From Mycolicibacter hiberniae (GTDB taxonomy: Bacteria; Actinomycetota; Actinomycetes; Mycobacteriales; Mycobacteriaceae): a DNA stretch of 64,000 nt. Shown piece by piece: positions 9,671 through 18,552 of this stretch. The notes under the pieces are model-generated. The model saw nothing but the letters and a program-made list of their open reading frames with translations. It was not told the origin of the DNA and searched no databases. The first letter of the stretch is position 1. Each line of letters begins with the position of its first letter. The DNA lies in assembly GCF_010729485.1 (NCBI RefSeq), contig NZ_AP022609.1, positions 1,736,001-1,800,000 on the forward strand. Direction: 5' to 3'. The translations under genes were made by a program, and so were the position numbers.

Positions 9671-10497
9671 GCGCCCAGCCGGTAGCGCTGGTCACCGGAG
9701 CAACCAGCGGGATCGGCGAGGCAACTGCCGACCAGCTGCAGGCGGCCGGTTACCGCGTCTATGCCGTCGGGCGTAATTCCGAAGCGCTGCAACGTCTTAC
9801 CTCCCGGGGGTTGACCGCACGCCAACTCGACGTCACCGACGAGGCTGCAGTGCAACGCCTTGTCGCGGAGATCACTGCCGAGCATGGTGCGGTGGATGTG
9901 CTGGTCAACAGTGCCGGATTTCCGCTGACCTGTCCCCTCGAGCAACTGCCGCTGGAAGACCTGCGCGGCCTGTTTGAGACCAATGTGGTTGCAGCACTGA
10001 ACCTTGCTCAGGCGGTTCTGCCCGGAATGCGCCACCGCCGGTCCGGCGTCATCGTCAACATCGGCAGTACCGGAGGGCGTTTCGCCAGTCCGGGCGCCGG
10101 CGGTTACCACGTGGTCAAGTACGGCATGGAGGCGCTGTCGCTGTCCCTGGGTGCCGAGGTGGCGCCGTTCGGCGTCCGCGTGGTGCTGCTCGACCCGACC
10201 GCGGTCCGAACGCCGTTCGTCATCTCTCAGCAGGAGGCGCGACCCACCTACGCAGCCGATGATCCTTACGGCGACTTCAAAGTTCGCTACGCCGAGAACA
10301 CCCGCCAGCTCTCTGCCAAGCGGGGCGTGATGATCGAGCCCGACACCGTCGCGCGCGCGGTGCTGCGCGTGGTCAGGGCCCGCAACCCCAGGCCGCGCTA
10401 CGTGATCGGAATCTCCGGCAAGGCAACCGTGTTGGCCCGTGCCCTGGTTTCCGACCGGCTGTGGAACCGCATTCTGATGCGCGGGCTGCGCGACTGA
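9667..10497 (+). CDS. Short-chain dehydrogenase/reductase
   Basis: This is a classical SDR of 276 residues. The cofactor motif TGATSGIG is at residue 10, followed by LDVTD near 53, NSAG near 84, the catalytic Ser in NIGSTGG near 133 and YHVVK (YxxxK) near 147. The Arg after the first strand (GRNSEAL) suggests NADP(H). The C-terminal part is hydrophobic and basic, as in the AcrC/sterol-type SDRs of mycobacteria. It overlaps the P450 stop by 4 bp and is followed 55 bp later by the second Rv2952-like methyltransferase. That context suggests it sets the oxidation state of an oxygen function before methylation, the job Rv2951c does by a different enzyme class in the DIM pathway. This is inference from position. 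Confidence 0.9.
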   Translation: MSAQPVALVTGATSGIGEATADQLQAAGYRVYAVGRNSEALQRLTSRGLTARQLDVTDEAAVQRLVAEITAEHGAVDVLVNSAGFPLTCPLEQLPLEDLRGLFETNVVAALNLAQAVLPGMRHRRSGVIVNIGSTGGRFASPGAGGYHVVKYGMEALSLSLGAEVAPFGVRVVLLDPTAVRTPFVISQQEARPTYAADDPYGDFKVRYAENTRQLSAKRGVMIEPDTVARAVLRVVRARNPRPRYVIGISGKATVLARALVSDRLWNRILMRGLRD

Positions 10498-10552
10498 CTC
10501 CCGGCACGGGGCCAGAACCGCGGCGTCGCCCGAATCGTGAGATACTTCTTCG

Positions 10553-11374
10553 ATGCCCACGATGAACCGCCTGATATTCAACCCGGTTACCCATCGCGTG
10601 TTGACGAATCCCTTCGTCTACAACTTGGTGTTCACCTCTTTCGTGAACAAGCGATTCTCCACCCAGACCCGGATGCTCAGCGGCGACGACTGGTTGTTCC
10701 TCAACTACGGCTACGAAGAGGACCCGCCGATGGCGGTGCCGCTGGATCCCTCCGACGAACCCAACCGGTTCTTCATCCAGCAGTATCACCGCACCGCCGC
10801 CCAGGTCGACTTGGCCGGCAAGAAGGTCCTGGAGGTCAGCTGCGGTCACGGCGGCGGCGCGTCGTATGTCATGCGCACCTTCAAGCCCGCCGCCTACACC
10901 GGCTTGGACCTCAATGAGACCGCGATCGAGTTCTGCCGCACGCGCCACCAGCTGCCCGGCCTGGACTTCGTGCAGGGCGACGCCGAGAACCTGCCGTTCG
11001 ACGACGGCTCGTTCGATGTGGTGTTGCACGTCGAGGCATCGCATCTGTACCCGCACCCGGCCCGGTTCTTCGACGGTGCCGCACGCGTGCTGGCCCCGGG
11101 TGGGCATTTCCTCTACACCGACTTCCGCCGGCGCAGCGAGCTGGACCGCTGGGACGCCGAGCTGGCCGGCGCCGGATTGCGCCTGGTGTCCCAGGAGGAC
11201 ATCAGCATGGACGTGCTGCGCGGCAACGAGAAGAACCTCGACCGCAAGCAGAGCATGATCGCCCACCATGGCAACGTGGCCCGACTGGCCAGCGCCGCCA
11301 CCGACTGGACCTTCAACGGGGCGCTGCGCAACGGCGAGTTCGTCTACCGGCTGTACTGCTTCGCCAAGGACTGA
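10553..11374 (+). CDS. Rv2952-like lipid O-methyltransferase (copy 2)
   Basis: This 273-residue class I SAM methyltransferase is a paralogue of the one at 7370-8203. It keeps LEVSCGHGGGASY (motif I), LFLNYGYEEDPPM, GLDLNETAIEFCRTRHQ and LPGLDFVQGDAENLPF, all close to Rv2952 as I remember it. The N-terminus lacks the YKKxFKYWYP block of copy 1, so the acceptor pocket may differ. ATG 10553 is used, and an ATG three codons later is an alternative. It ends 15 bp before the convergent hydrolase gene. Two related methyltransferases flanking a P450-SDR pair suggest either two methylation sites on the product or subfunctionalised copies. Confidence 0.88.
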   Translation: MPTMNRLIFNPVTHRVLTNPFVYNLVFTSFVNKRFSTQTRMLSGDDWLFLNYGYEEDPPMAVPLDPSDEPNRFFIQQYHRTAAQVDLAGKKVLEVSCGHGGGASYVMRTFKPAAYTGLDLNETAIEFCRTRHQLPGLDFVQGDAENLPFDDGSFDVVLHVEASHLYPHPARFFDGAARVLAPGGHFLYTDFRRRSELDRWDAELAGAGLRLVSQEDISMDVLRGNEKNLDRKQSMIAHHGNVARLASAATDWTFNGALRNGEFVYRLYCFAKD

Positions 11375-11389
11375 ACGGCCCGGCCGTCG

Positions 11390-12175
11390 CTATAGGCCGC
11401 GATCGCCCAGCCATCGGTGGATGCGCTCGGCCACGGCGTCCCACCCTGGTTCCAGCATCATGTTGTGGCCCATGCCCGCGAAGAACTCGGCCTCGGTGCC
11501 GTAGGCCCGTGCGGTGGCTCGCACCTCTTTGCAGGTGTGGGCGCCGTCCTGTTCGGCGCCGAGCACCAGCAGTGGCGTGCTCACGCGGCTGGGCCGGGGC
11601 AACTTGAGGATCAAACAGTCCACGCTGATCCGCGGGGAGTCTTCCTGCAGCCGGGCCGCGCACTGTAGGACGGTCTCCGCCGGGGTGGTCGCGGAGAAGA
11701 AATGCTGCCGAGCCCGCTCCGGCGTACTGATGTAGGGCAGCGCCCTGCCGGTCACCGCCATCTTGATCGCATCCCACGGCCGGTGGCGCAGCCAGCGCAG
11801 GGTGGAACCGTAGTTGCCCCGCGGCGGGATGGACGCCATCAGGACGGCCGCCGGCGCCGGACGGCCCTCGAGGTACTTCTGCACGATCAGCCCGCCCATG
11901 GAGTGGCCGATCACCACGGGGGGCACCGGGAGGCTCTCGGCCACCGTCGCGATATCGGCGACGTAATCATCGACTCCGCAGGCCCGCAACGGCTTGTCAC
12001 TGGAGCTGGCACCATGACCGCGGAAACTGACCGCCAGCGCGCGATATCCCCGCTCGGCGAAGTATCCGAGGAAGTTCTCCTCCCAGCACCACGCGGCGTG
12101 CCAGGCACCGTGGACGAACAACAGCGGAACGGGGTGCGCCGAACTGGTACCGCCCCTGTCAATCACCTCAAGCAC
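11390..12175 (-). CDS. Alpha/beta hydrolase
   Basis: This is an alpha/beta-hydrolase fold protein of about 261 residues. LLFVHGAWH near residue 17 supplies the oxyanion hole, GHSMGG near 88 is the nucleophile elbow, and a late Asp in LGAEQDGAH and His in GMGHNMML complete a likely triad. The frame is open much further upstream but overlaps the preceding gene. The GTG at 12175 is preceded by AGGGAGAG and gives a normal family N-terminus, so I chose it. The gene follows a secreted-protein gene on the same strand after 98 bp and converges on the methyltransferase. It resembles the general esterase/haloperoxidase group, and the substrate is unknown. Confidence 0.82.
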   Translation of the reverse strand: MLEVIDRGGTSSAHPVPLLFVHGAWHAAWCWEENFLGYFAERGYRALAVSFRGHGASSSDKPLRACGVDDYVADIATVAESLPVPPVVIGHSMGGLIVQKYLEGRPAPAAVLMASIPPRGNYGSTLRWLRHRPWDAIKMAVTGRALPYISTPERARQHFFSATTPAETVLQCAARLQEDSPRISVDCLILKLPRPSRVSTPLLVLGAEQDGAHTCKEVRATARAYGTEAEFFAGMGHNMMLEPGWDAVAERIHRWLGDRGL

Positions 12176-12273
12176 AGCACCGCTCTCCCTATCCGCCGCG
12201 CCAGCAACGGTAGCAGCGACCGTGTCCACCGGAGCGTCAGCCCGATCTGGCCGGTAGCGCGGCCACCTGACGG

Positions 12274-13623
12274 CTACTCCGGGGTGATGTTGAAGATGGC
12301 GTCCCAGAGGCCCTGGATGTCGAAGGGCCCGATGATCCCGCTGTTGTCGAAGATGTTGTACCAGTAGTCGCCGAAGAAGGCCTGGAGCTGCTCGGGGGTG
12401 GGCAGGAACGCGGTGGTGTCGATGACCGGGTCCGGCGGCAACGGGTTCTTGATGTCGAGCAGCACGGTGTTCAGGCGCCACAACCACGCCTGAGTTTCGA
12501 TCATCTCCTCGTTGGAGACGTTGGCGGTGCCCTCGGCGTAGGCGTCCATCCACTCGTCGATGACCGGGTTACCCGGCCACAGGTCGTCCATGATCTTCAC
12601 CAGCCAGAAGTAGCTGGGGGTGTTCCAGTCCTCGGGGTTGAAGATGTTGCCGCCGGGCTCGAGCAGCAGGCACGGCCCGGGGCAGACCGGGCTGCCGGGG
12701 ATGAACGGGTTGAAGGCCAGCAACGATGAGGCGATCAGCGACTGCACGGCGCGCGCGAAATCGATCGGGTCGGGCAGGATGAACTGGTCGGGATCGAACG
12801 GCTGCTTCAGGCTTTCGAAGAAGTTGGCGAACGGCTGACCGAAGTCCATCGAGTAGTAGCTGCCCGCCCACGGCTGCAGCGGGGCGTTCGGGTCGATGTT
12901 GGGGTAGTCCTCCGGGTTCAGCCCCAGCTCTTCGAGCGTGCGGGTGCCTTGCCAGTAGTAGCCGTCATTGGCATACCCGATGTTGACCATTCCCGGCCCG
13001 TTGGGGTCGAAGTAGAACTGGTTGCCGTTGGTCATGTCCGAGAACGGAATCTGGAACCAGTTGTTGATCAGCGGGAACGGCTGCAGGCCGGTGGCGATCA
13101 GCAGACTCCACAGGGTCTGGTCGATCGAGGTGAAGCCGGTGATCGGGCTGGTCGGCATGGCCGGCAGGCAGTCCAGGCCCGCGCAGCTCAGGTCGATCGG
13201 GATCTGCACATTGGCCAGCATCGACAGCTGCTGGCCCAGACCCGGGAAGCTGTGGTCCCCTTCGTGACCGGCGCCGGAGATCAACGGGAAGGGGAACATC
13301 ATCTGCAGGATGCCTTCGAAGTGCCCCATGTCGCCGGGGTCCTCGCCCCAGGCGTTCGTCGGGCTTCCGGCGAACCACGGACCGCTGTAGAACAGTGACT
13401 TGGCCAGGGTGTCCATGGCGTGGATTTCCCATGCCGGCGCGTTGAACAGAGCTTGGAACAGGTTCAGGGGGACGTTCCACAGCGACTCCCCGGCAGCGAG
13501 CTGTGTCTCGAGGTGAACCGCCTCGCTCTTGGCGATCGAAGCGGCCGGAGGGGCCACGGTGATGAGCCCGGCGGTGGTGATGGCCAGCCCCGCGGAGAAG
13601 TACGAACGCAAGGCTGTGACCAT
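12274..13623 (-). CDS. Secreted mycobacterial protein, paralogue 1
   Basis: This 449-residue protein belongs to no family I can name. It starts with a classic signal peptide: MVTALR, then a hydrophobic stretch and an Ala-rich cleavage region near residue 30. The mature part is acidic and rich in Pro, Asn, Trp and Phe, with blocks shared with the adjacent gene: PxNxFQxLxNxP, SLFYSGPWF, WGEDPGDMGHF, MFPFPLISG, GQQLSM and PITGFTSIDQ. Two conserved cysteine pairs, CAGLDC and CPGPC, suggest disulfides in the mature protein. The ATG at 13623 has GGGAGGAAA upstream. It probably forms a unit with the 13852-15540 gene. It is not a PE or PPE protein by its N-terminus. A surface or lipid-binding role is possible but unproven. 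Confidence 0.75.
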   Translation of the reverse strand: MVTALRSYFSAGLAITTAGLITVAPPAASIAKSEAVHLETQLAAGESLWNVPLNLFQALFNAPAWEIHAMDTLAKSLFYSGPWFAGSPTNAWGEDPGDMGHFEGILQMMFPFPLISGAGHEGDHSFPGLGQQLSMLANVQIPIDLSCAGLDCLPAMPTSPITGFTSIDQTLWSLLIATGLQPFPLINNWFQIPFSDMTNGNQFYFDPNGPGMVNIGYANDGYYWQGTRTLEELGLNPEDYPNIDPNAPLQPWAGSYYSMDFGQPFANFFESLKQPFDPDQFILPDPIDFARAVQSLIASSLLAFNPFIPGSPVCPGPCLLLEPGGNIFNPEDWNTPSYFWLVKIMDDLWPGNPVIDEWMDAYAEGTANVSNEEMIETQAWLWRLNTVLLDIKNPLPPDPVIDTTAFLPTPEQLQAFFGDYWYNIFDNSGIIGPFDIQGLWDAIFNITPE

Positions 13624-13851
13624 CCCGATTTCCTCCCAAGGTAAAGTAGTCCTACGCAGCTCCAGGGCCGCGTGACATTCCTGTAATCTATCAAAGTGCT
13701 CACTGAGCGCAAATCGACAATCACATGTCGCCAAGCGATGTAAACGCTGTGGAGAGAATGGGATCCCTGGGCACGGTCGTCGCGCGGCGGACTACTCCCC
13801 CGCATCCCGGGACTGCCGCACGGACGCGGCCCCGCGCAGCGTCGGCGCGGC

Positions 13852-15540
13852 CTAGAACGTGAACCAGCTGGCGATTTCGGCCCACAACGCGTCGAGATCG
13901 GTGACCAGGCCTCCGCTCGGGTCCAGAACCCGCAGGAAGTCGTCCCACACCAGCAGTGAGTTCAGACCCCCGTACTCGCCGATCTGCTGCTCGGCCAACG
14001 GCAGGTCCGGATTCCAGGTCGGCGGCATGTAGTAACCGGTCTCGGGGTTGATCGGCCACGGGCCCAAAAACCCGGGATCGGTCAGCAGCCCCGAGTTGAC
14101 CGCCAGGTTCGGCAGGTAGGGGTTGATCTCGGCCAGGAAGTCGATGATCGCGTTGTGGGTCTCGGTGTCGAAGGTGAACGTTCCGGTCTGCAAGGCAGAG
14201 ATGGCGGCCACAATCTGCTCGTCCGTCGAGCCGTTCGCATCGCCCACGGCGTTCTGGCCCGCGGCCTCGGTCAGGTCGATCCACTCCTGGATCTGCGGAT
14301 TGGGCGCGCCGATGGCCTGGATCGATTTCACCAGGTCCAAGGTGGTCACTCCCCACGGCGGGGAGAACGGCTCCATATTGCACAACCCGGGGCACAGCGG
14401 GCTGCCCGCGACGTAGGGGTTGAAGTCGATGACCAGGCCGGCGATCAGGGCCTTCATCGTCTGCGCGACCTCGTCGGCGGTGGCGAAGTGAAAGCCGACG
14501 GTCGGGTCCGCGCCGTTGACGCTCCAGTCGACCGGCTGCATGAGGCTGTTGAACCACTGCAGGAACGGCCCGAACGGGTCGAATTTGAACGTCACGCCGG
14601 CCCACGGCATCAGATTGATCTGGTTGCCGTACTCATCGAGCACGGGTTGATTGTTGTCGTCCAGCAGCGGATGCGTGCCCGGGAAGCCGAATCCGCCGGG
14701 CACCGAGCCGTTGGGACCGATACCGTCGACCGGCGAGGCGATGCCCGCCGAGGTCGGGTTGTCCGGGTCGCTGAAGGGGCTGCTGGGGAACGTGTAGCCG
14801 TTGAACAGATCCTGCAGCGGCACTTTGAGCCAGTACTTGAACAGGTCCAGCTGGTTGTCGTCGTTCGGGAAGTTGGAGAACGCCACCAGGAAGTTGATCG
14901 ACCGGTCCAGTCCGGTCAGGCCGGTGATCGGCTCGACCGGCGACATCGGAGAGCACTGGATCGCGTCACACGAAGCGCTGACCGGCAACATGGCGGCAGC
15001 GAACATGGCCAACTGCTGCCCCAGGCCCGCGGTGCCGTTGGCCAAAGCGGTCGGGTCGATCTCGGGCTGATACAGCCCCGAGATCTCGGGGGCGAAGGGG
15101 AACAGGTAATTCATGATCGCCATGAAGTGCCCCGGGTCGCCCGGATCCTCACCCCAGAGGTTGGTGGCGCTGGGGGTGAACCAGTTACCGGTGAAGAAGA
15201 ACGAGTTGGCCAGCACGTTGGTCGACTGCACGTTGTTGAAAGGGATGTTGACCAGGTCCTGGAAGAAGTTGAAGGGGATGTTCAGGAACGAGGGCTCCGC
15301 CGCCAGTTGCACCGCCCGCTCGGCGGCGGTCAGGCCGGGGATCCAGGGCGCGGCCGGCGAGACCGGAGCCACCAGGGCTACCGCGGTCGACGCCGCCAGT
15401 GCTGCGCTGACGGTGGCCGTGGCATACCGCCGCGGCGGCGCTGATGCCCCCGTTGCGACCATCGCAGGCCGGCGCCCCGGGGCCGCTCGATGAGCCCCGC
15501 CCGTTGTATACCGACGCTGAAGCGTCCCCCCACCGATCAC
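13852..15540 (-). CDS. Secreted mycobacterial protein, paralogue 2
   Basis: This 562-residue protein is a larger paralogue of the neighbouring 449-residue secreted protein. The shared blocks are LNIPFNFFQDLVNIPFN near residue 92, SFFFTGNWF, LWGEDPGDPGHF, LFPFAPEISG, GLGQQLAMFA, PITGLTGLDRS, PWAGV and SPLCPGLC. Cysteine pairs CDAIQC and CPGLC match those of paralogue 1. Insertions rich in Asp, Asn, Pro and Gly account for the extra length. GTG 15540 has a strong ribosome site, AAGGGGG. An ATG at 15462 would give a tighter signal peptide (RRYATATVSAALAAS). The 228-bp gap downstream could hold a separate promoter for paralogue 1. The function is unknown. The position between two tailoring groups makes a role with the exported lipid conceivable. 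Confidence 0.75.
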   Translation of the reverse strand: MIGGGTLQRRYTTGGAHRAAPGRRPAMVATGASAPPRRYATATVSAALAASTAVALVAPVSPAAPWIPGLTAAERAVQLAAEPSFLNIPFNFFQDLVNIPFNNVQSTNVLANSFFFTGNWFTPSATNLWGEDPGDPGHFMAIMNYLFPFAPEISGLYQPEIDPTALANGTAGLGQQLAMFAAAMLPVSASCDAIQCSPMSPVEPITGLTGLDRSINFLVAFSNFPNDDNQLDLFKYWLKVPLQDLFNGYTFPSSPFSDPDNPTSAGIASPVDGIGPNGSVPGGFGFPGTHPLLDDNNQPVLDEYGNQINLMPWAGVTFKFDPFGPFLQWFNSLMQPVDWSVNGADPTVGFHFATADEVAQTMKALIAGLVIDFNPYVAGSPLCPGLCNMEPFSPPWGVTTLDLVKSIQAIGAPNPQIQEWIDLTEAAGQNAVGDANGSTDEQIVAAISALQTGTFTFDTETHNAIIDFLAEINPYLPNLAVNSGLLTDPGFLGPWPINPETGYYMPPTWNPDLPLAEQQIGEYGGLNSLLVWDDFLRVLDPSGGLVTDLDALWAEIASWFTF

Positions 15541-15693
15541 ACATCCCCCTTAGATGTCCCCCCGGACCGTGCGCGCATATCGGAGCGCGCGGCCCGAACT
15601 TAGCGATCGACGATTAACTTACACCAATCCACGACGGATTTCCCCTTAATCGCACATAATCTCCGGCCCGGGATGACCACAGCGTGCATTCAG

Positions 15694-16410
15694 TTATTCC
15701 AGCCATGCACGGTCGCCATAGGAGTTCAGGTGAACCACCTCCCCGACGGGCCTGCGGGTGGTCGGCCCGTAACGCCCGCGCGGCCACCCCAGCGGCACGA
15801 TGCAACACGGTGTGACCGCGTGCGGCAGACCCAGGGTGCGCCGCACCGCGCGCTGATTCCACAGCGGCAGGGTGATCAGTGACGCGCCCAGGCCCATGGC
15901 ACGGGCCGCGAGCAGCAGATTCTGCACGCTGGGATAGATCGAACCCCAGTAGGCGGATTCGGCGATGTGCGGCATCCGCACCACCGGCAGCCGGCCCTCG
16001 CTGGCCCCCAGACGCAGGCAGGCCACCACCAGAACCGGCAGCTCGGCGAAATGGTCGATCTGCCACTGCATGGCCCGCGCGATTCCGGCGATCGACTCGT
16101 CGGTTTTGATCTTGCGCCGCAGCACCACGCCGCGCTGAATTTTCCAGGCCTGCCGATACCGCCTCGCCAATTCCTCTTTGACTTTGCGGTCCTTGACGAC
16201 GATGAATTCCCAATTCTGACCGTCGTTTCCGGTCGGGGCCCGCAACGCCAGTTCGATGCACTTGAGTACCACCGCGTCATCGACCGGGTCGGAATACACC
16301 CGCCGGATCGCACGCTGGGTCATCATCGCCTCACCCAGCGGCATGTCCAGCCGGGCCAGTGCCTCGGCGGTGGCCGGCACGTGGGTGTACGGGAACTCCG
16401 AATCAGGCAT
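15694..16410 (-). CDS. Nitroreductase-family FMN oxidoreductase
   Basis: This 238-residue protein is of the nitroreductase fold. The FMN phosphate site TQRAIRRVYSDPVD is near residue 32 and APTGNDGQNWEFIVV near 60. A Gly-rich LLLAARAMGLGASLITL block near 165 and the late CCIVPLGWPRGRYGP motif complete the usual pattern. Such enzymes move hydride from NAD(P)H through FMN to quinones, nitro groups or enones. It starts at ATG 16410, overlapping the DUF2505 gene stop by 8 bp, so the two are co-translated. It ends 153 bp before the secreted-protein gene. Because the polyketide line has no enoyl reductase, this flavin enzyme and the flavodoxin are possible reductants for unsaturated product, but that is speculative. 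Confidence 0.85.
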   Translation of the reverse strand: MPDSEFPYTHVPATAEALARLDMPLGEAMMTQRAIRRVYSDPVDDAVVLKCIELALRAPTGNDGQNWEFIVVKDRKVKEELARRYRQAWKIQRGVVLRRKIKTDESIAGIARAMQWQIDHFAELPVLVVACLRLGASEGRLPVVRMPHIAESAYWGSIYPSVQNLLLAARAMGLGASLITLPLWNQRAVRRTLGLPHAVTPCCIVPLGWPRGRYGPTTRRPVGEVVHLNSYGDRAWLE

Positions 16411-16906
16411 TCTCACCTAGCCAACTCGTGGTGAACCGTTGGATCTCCGGCACACCTTGGGCGAACTCGCGAGCCAGAAAGCTCTCGATGGGACCGCCGA
16501 CCAGCGGCATCTTGAAGCGGACGGTACCGCTGAGCGTCATCTGCGAGCCGGTGCCGGCGCGTTCGAGCACCGCGACACCGCTGCCCGAGCCCGGGGCGCC
16601 GGTCACCGCGACCGTGATGGCGCCGTCGACCCGGCCGTCCGCCGCCGGCGTCCAGACCTCGGTGGAGACGATGTTGAGGTCGCCGCGGTACACCTTGGCC
16701 AGCATCCCGGGCAACGCGCCGTGGCGCAGATCCTCGTTCACCACGACCCGAATCCGGCCGTCGGCGTCGACATCGAGACAGTCCAGGCTTTTGGTGCCGC
16801 CGAACGCCTCCAGCCGGGCCTGCCAATAGGCACGGTTGCCGAAGGCGCGGTGCACCTGCTCGACGGTTGCCGGCGAGGCGAACCTCACCTCGAAGGAACG
16901 GGGCAT
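16403..16906 (-). CDS. DUF2505 / polyketide-cyclase-like protein
   Basis: This 167-residue protein matches the mycobacterial DUF2505 group, a START/SRPBCC-like fold expected to form a hydrophobic pocket. Typical sequence includes the opening MPRSFEVRFASPATVEQVH, LDVDADGRIRVVVNEDLR near 45 and the C-terminal PLVGGPIESFLAREF. The frame is open further upstream but ATG 16906 follows AGAGG and gives the family N-terminus. It lies 13 bp after the flavodoxin gene and overlaps the nitroreductase gene, forming a three-gene operon. SRPBCC proteins bind or cyclise lipids and polyketides. No catalytic residues can be asserted here. Confidence 0.78.
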   Translation of the reverse strand: MPRSFEVRFASPATVEQVHRAFGNRAYWQARLEAFGGTKSLDCLDVDADGRIRVVVNEDLRHGALPGMLAKVYRGDLNIVSTEVWTPAADGRVDGAITVAVTGAPGSGSGVAVLERAGTGSQMTLSGTVRFKMPLVGGPIESFLAREFAQGVPEIQRFTTSWLGENA

Positions 16907-16919
16907 AGCCGCTGACCTC

Positions 16920-17600
16920 TCACTTGCCGAACAGCCGGCCCACCAGGCCGGCGGCGAACGTGCGGACCCGGTCGAGCTGTTCGGGCTGAACATTGGTCGG
17001 AGGCAGCCGAAGCCCCAGGTAACGCTCTCGGTAGCGCCCGCTGCCCAGGAAACTGGTCAGCGCCAGCATCGAACGCAACGGGTCACCGGGATAGCTGAAG
17101 TGGATCTCGTCCTGATAGCGCCCACCACATTCCTCGGCGAGCCGGCAGACCTCGGCGTAGTTCTCCTGCCAGAACTCGCGGCACACCGTGAACACCACGA
17201 ACGGCTTGCCGTCCAAGAGTTTTCGCGCCTCATCCGTTTTGAGGAACGATCTGATCGGCATGGCCGGCGCTTTCCACCAGGTCGGAGAGCCGATGCAGAT
17301 CAAGTCGTACTCGCCGTCGCGCACCGCGTCGGGCGTGCGAATCTGCCCCGTCTCCCCCCGCTGCTGCGCCTTGAGCACGCTGAGCATGTCCGGCCAGACC
17401 CGGCGCAGCGGGAACTGGGCGAACCGCTGCGAATAACGCGGATCGGTGAATTCGATACCGGCTTCCACCACTTCGCAGCCTCGCTGCGCGAACACCTCGC
17501 CGGCGGTCTCCAGCACCTTGCGCGACTGCCCGGAGAAGCTGTAGTACAACAACAGGATCCGCGGCGCTCGGCCGTCGCGTTCGGTGGTCTCAGCCGCCAT
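16920..17600 (-). CDS. Flavodoxin-fold protein
   Basis: This 226-residue flavodoxin-like protein has an FMN phosphate loop YYSFSGQSRK near residue 18, a central ICIGSPTWWKAPAMP segment near 100 that would pack on the isoalloxazine ring, and FTVCREFW near 130. The overall length and sequence recall the flavodoxin-like subunit reported beside dialkylresorcinol synthases, but I recall that only generally. ATG 17600 has a textbook AGGAGG five bases upstream and was preferred to the ATG at 17618. It starts an operon with the DUF2505 and nitroreductase genes and diverges from the methyltransferase at 17722 across about 120 bp. It is probably an electron carrier or quinone reductase. Confidence 0.78.
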   Translation of the reverse strand: MAAETTERDGRAPRILLLYYSFSGQSRKVLETAGEVFAQRGCEVVEAGIEFTDPRYSQRFAQFPLRRVWPDMLSVLKAQQRGETGQIRTPDAVRDGEYDLICIGSPTWWKAPAMPIRSFLKTDEARKLLDGKPFVVFTVCREFWQENYAEVCRLAEECGGRYQDEIHFSYPGDPLRSMLALTSFLGSGRYRERYLGLRLPPTNVQPEQLDRVRTFAAGLVGRLFGK

Positions 17601-17721
17601 CTGTGCCTCCTGGTTCATGCGGCGGTCCCAGCTTCGGCTCTCCTCCGTCGAGCCTCGCTGAACTGCCGGGTTCGACCCTGCGGTGCATCGAATGCCCGTC
17701 CAGCGTATTAGGCTCGCCGAC

Positions 17722-18552
17722 GTGGCAGACAAGATCCCCGTCGACCTGCACGGCGCCGCGGCAACCATGCTGACGACGCTCTATCTCAAAGCACTCGATG
17801 CCGATTTCGACTCCCCGGTGCTGGGCGACCGGTACGCCAAGGAGGCCGTCGAGCGCATCGACTTCGACTGGGACGCCCTCAAAGCTCCCGGCCGCTGGGC
17901 GCCCCTGGTGACCGTGCGCACCGCCCAGTACGACATCTGGGCTCGGCAGTTTCTGGCCAGCCACCCCGACGCCACCGTCATCCACCTGGGCTGCGGCCTC
18001 GACGCCCGGGTCTTCCGCATCGACCCGGGACCCGAGGTGACCTGGTACGACGTCGACCAGGCGCCGGTGATCGCGTTGCGCGCACAGGTTTACCCCGACC
18101 GCCCCGGCTACCACCTGATGGCGACCTCGGCCACCGACCCGACGTGGCTGGACAAGATCCCGGCGGATCGCCCGGTGCTGCTGCTGGCCGAGGGCATCAG
18201 CATGTACCTGACCGAAGCCGACGGCGTGGCACTGCTGCAGAGCATCGTCGACAAGTTCCCGTCCGGCGAACTGCAGATCGACTTCTACAACTGGTTCGGG
18301 ATCAAGACGCAGAAGACGCACCGTCTGCAGCGCCAGTCCGGCGCGAGCCTGCACTGGGCGGTCAACGACCCCAGCGACATCCTGGACAAGGTGACCGGCG
18401 TTCGGCTGCTGGCTGCCACCGACTTCTTCGACGCGCAGACCTTTGACCGGGTCCCGGCCGGATTCCGGCGTTCCAGCCGCCTGGCCCGGGCGGTGCGGCC
18501 GCTGCGGGCAATGCTGCAGTACCACCGCTACGCCTTCGGCCCGGTCAGCTGA
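17722..18552 (+). CDS. LCM-type SAM O-methyltransferase
   Basis: This 276-residue protein is of the leucine-carboxyl-methyltransferase/TcmP-like family common in mycobacteria. [15 protein letters not shown] near residue 78 binds [12 protein letters not shown] near 102 and [11 protein letters not shown] near 145 are family blocks, and the C-terminal half is less conserved. The GTG at 17722 begins the family sequence [10 protein letters not shown]. An upstream GTG (17683) and ATG (17692) are alternatives. It is the only + strand gene between the flavodoxin operon and papA5. Its 3' end overlaps the convergent papA5 gene by 8 bp. The tight packing suggests it belongs to the lipid locus and methylates a carboxyl or hydroxyl group, with substrate unknown. 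Confidence 0.85.
   Translation: MADKIPVDLHGAAATMLTTLYLKALDADFDSPVLGDRYAKEAVERIDFDWDALKAPGRWAPLVTVRTAQYDIWARQFLASHPDATVIHLGCGLDARVFRIDPGPEVTWYDVDQAPVIALRAQVYPDRPGYHLMATSATDPTWLDKIPADRPVLLLAEGISMYLTEADGVALLQSIVDKFPSGELQIDFYNWFGIKTQKTHRLQRQSGASLHWAVNDPSDILDKVTGVRLLAATDFFDAQTFDRVPAGFRRSSRLARAVRPLRAMLQYHRYAFGPVS

Noticed and set aside
12274..15540. PE/PPE identity for the two secreted proteins
   Set aside because: They have cleavable-type signal peptides and lack Pro-Glu or Pro-Pro-Glu N-terminal domains.
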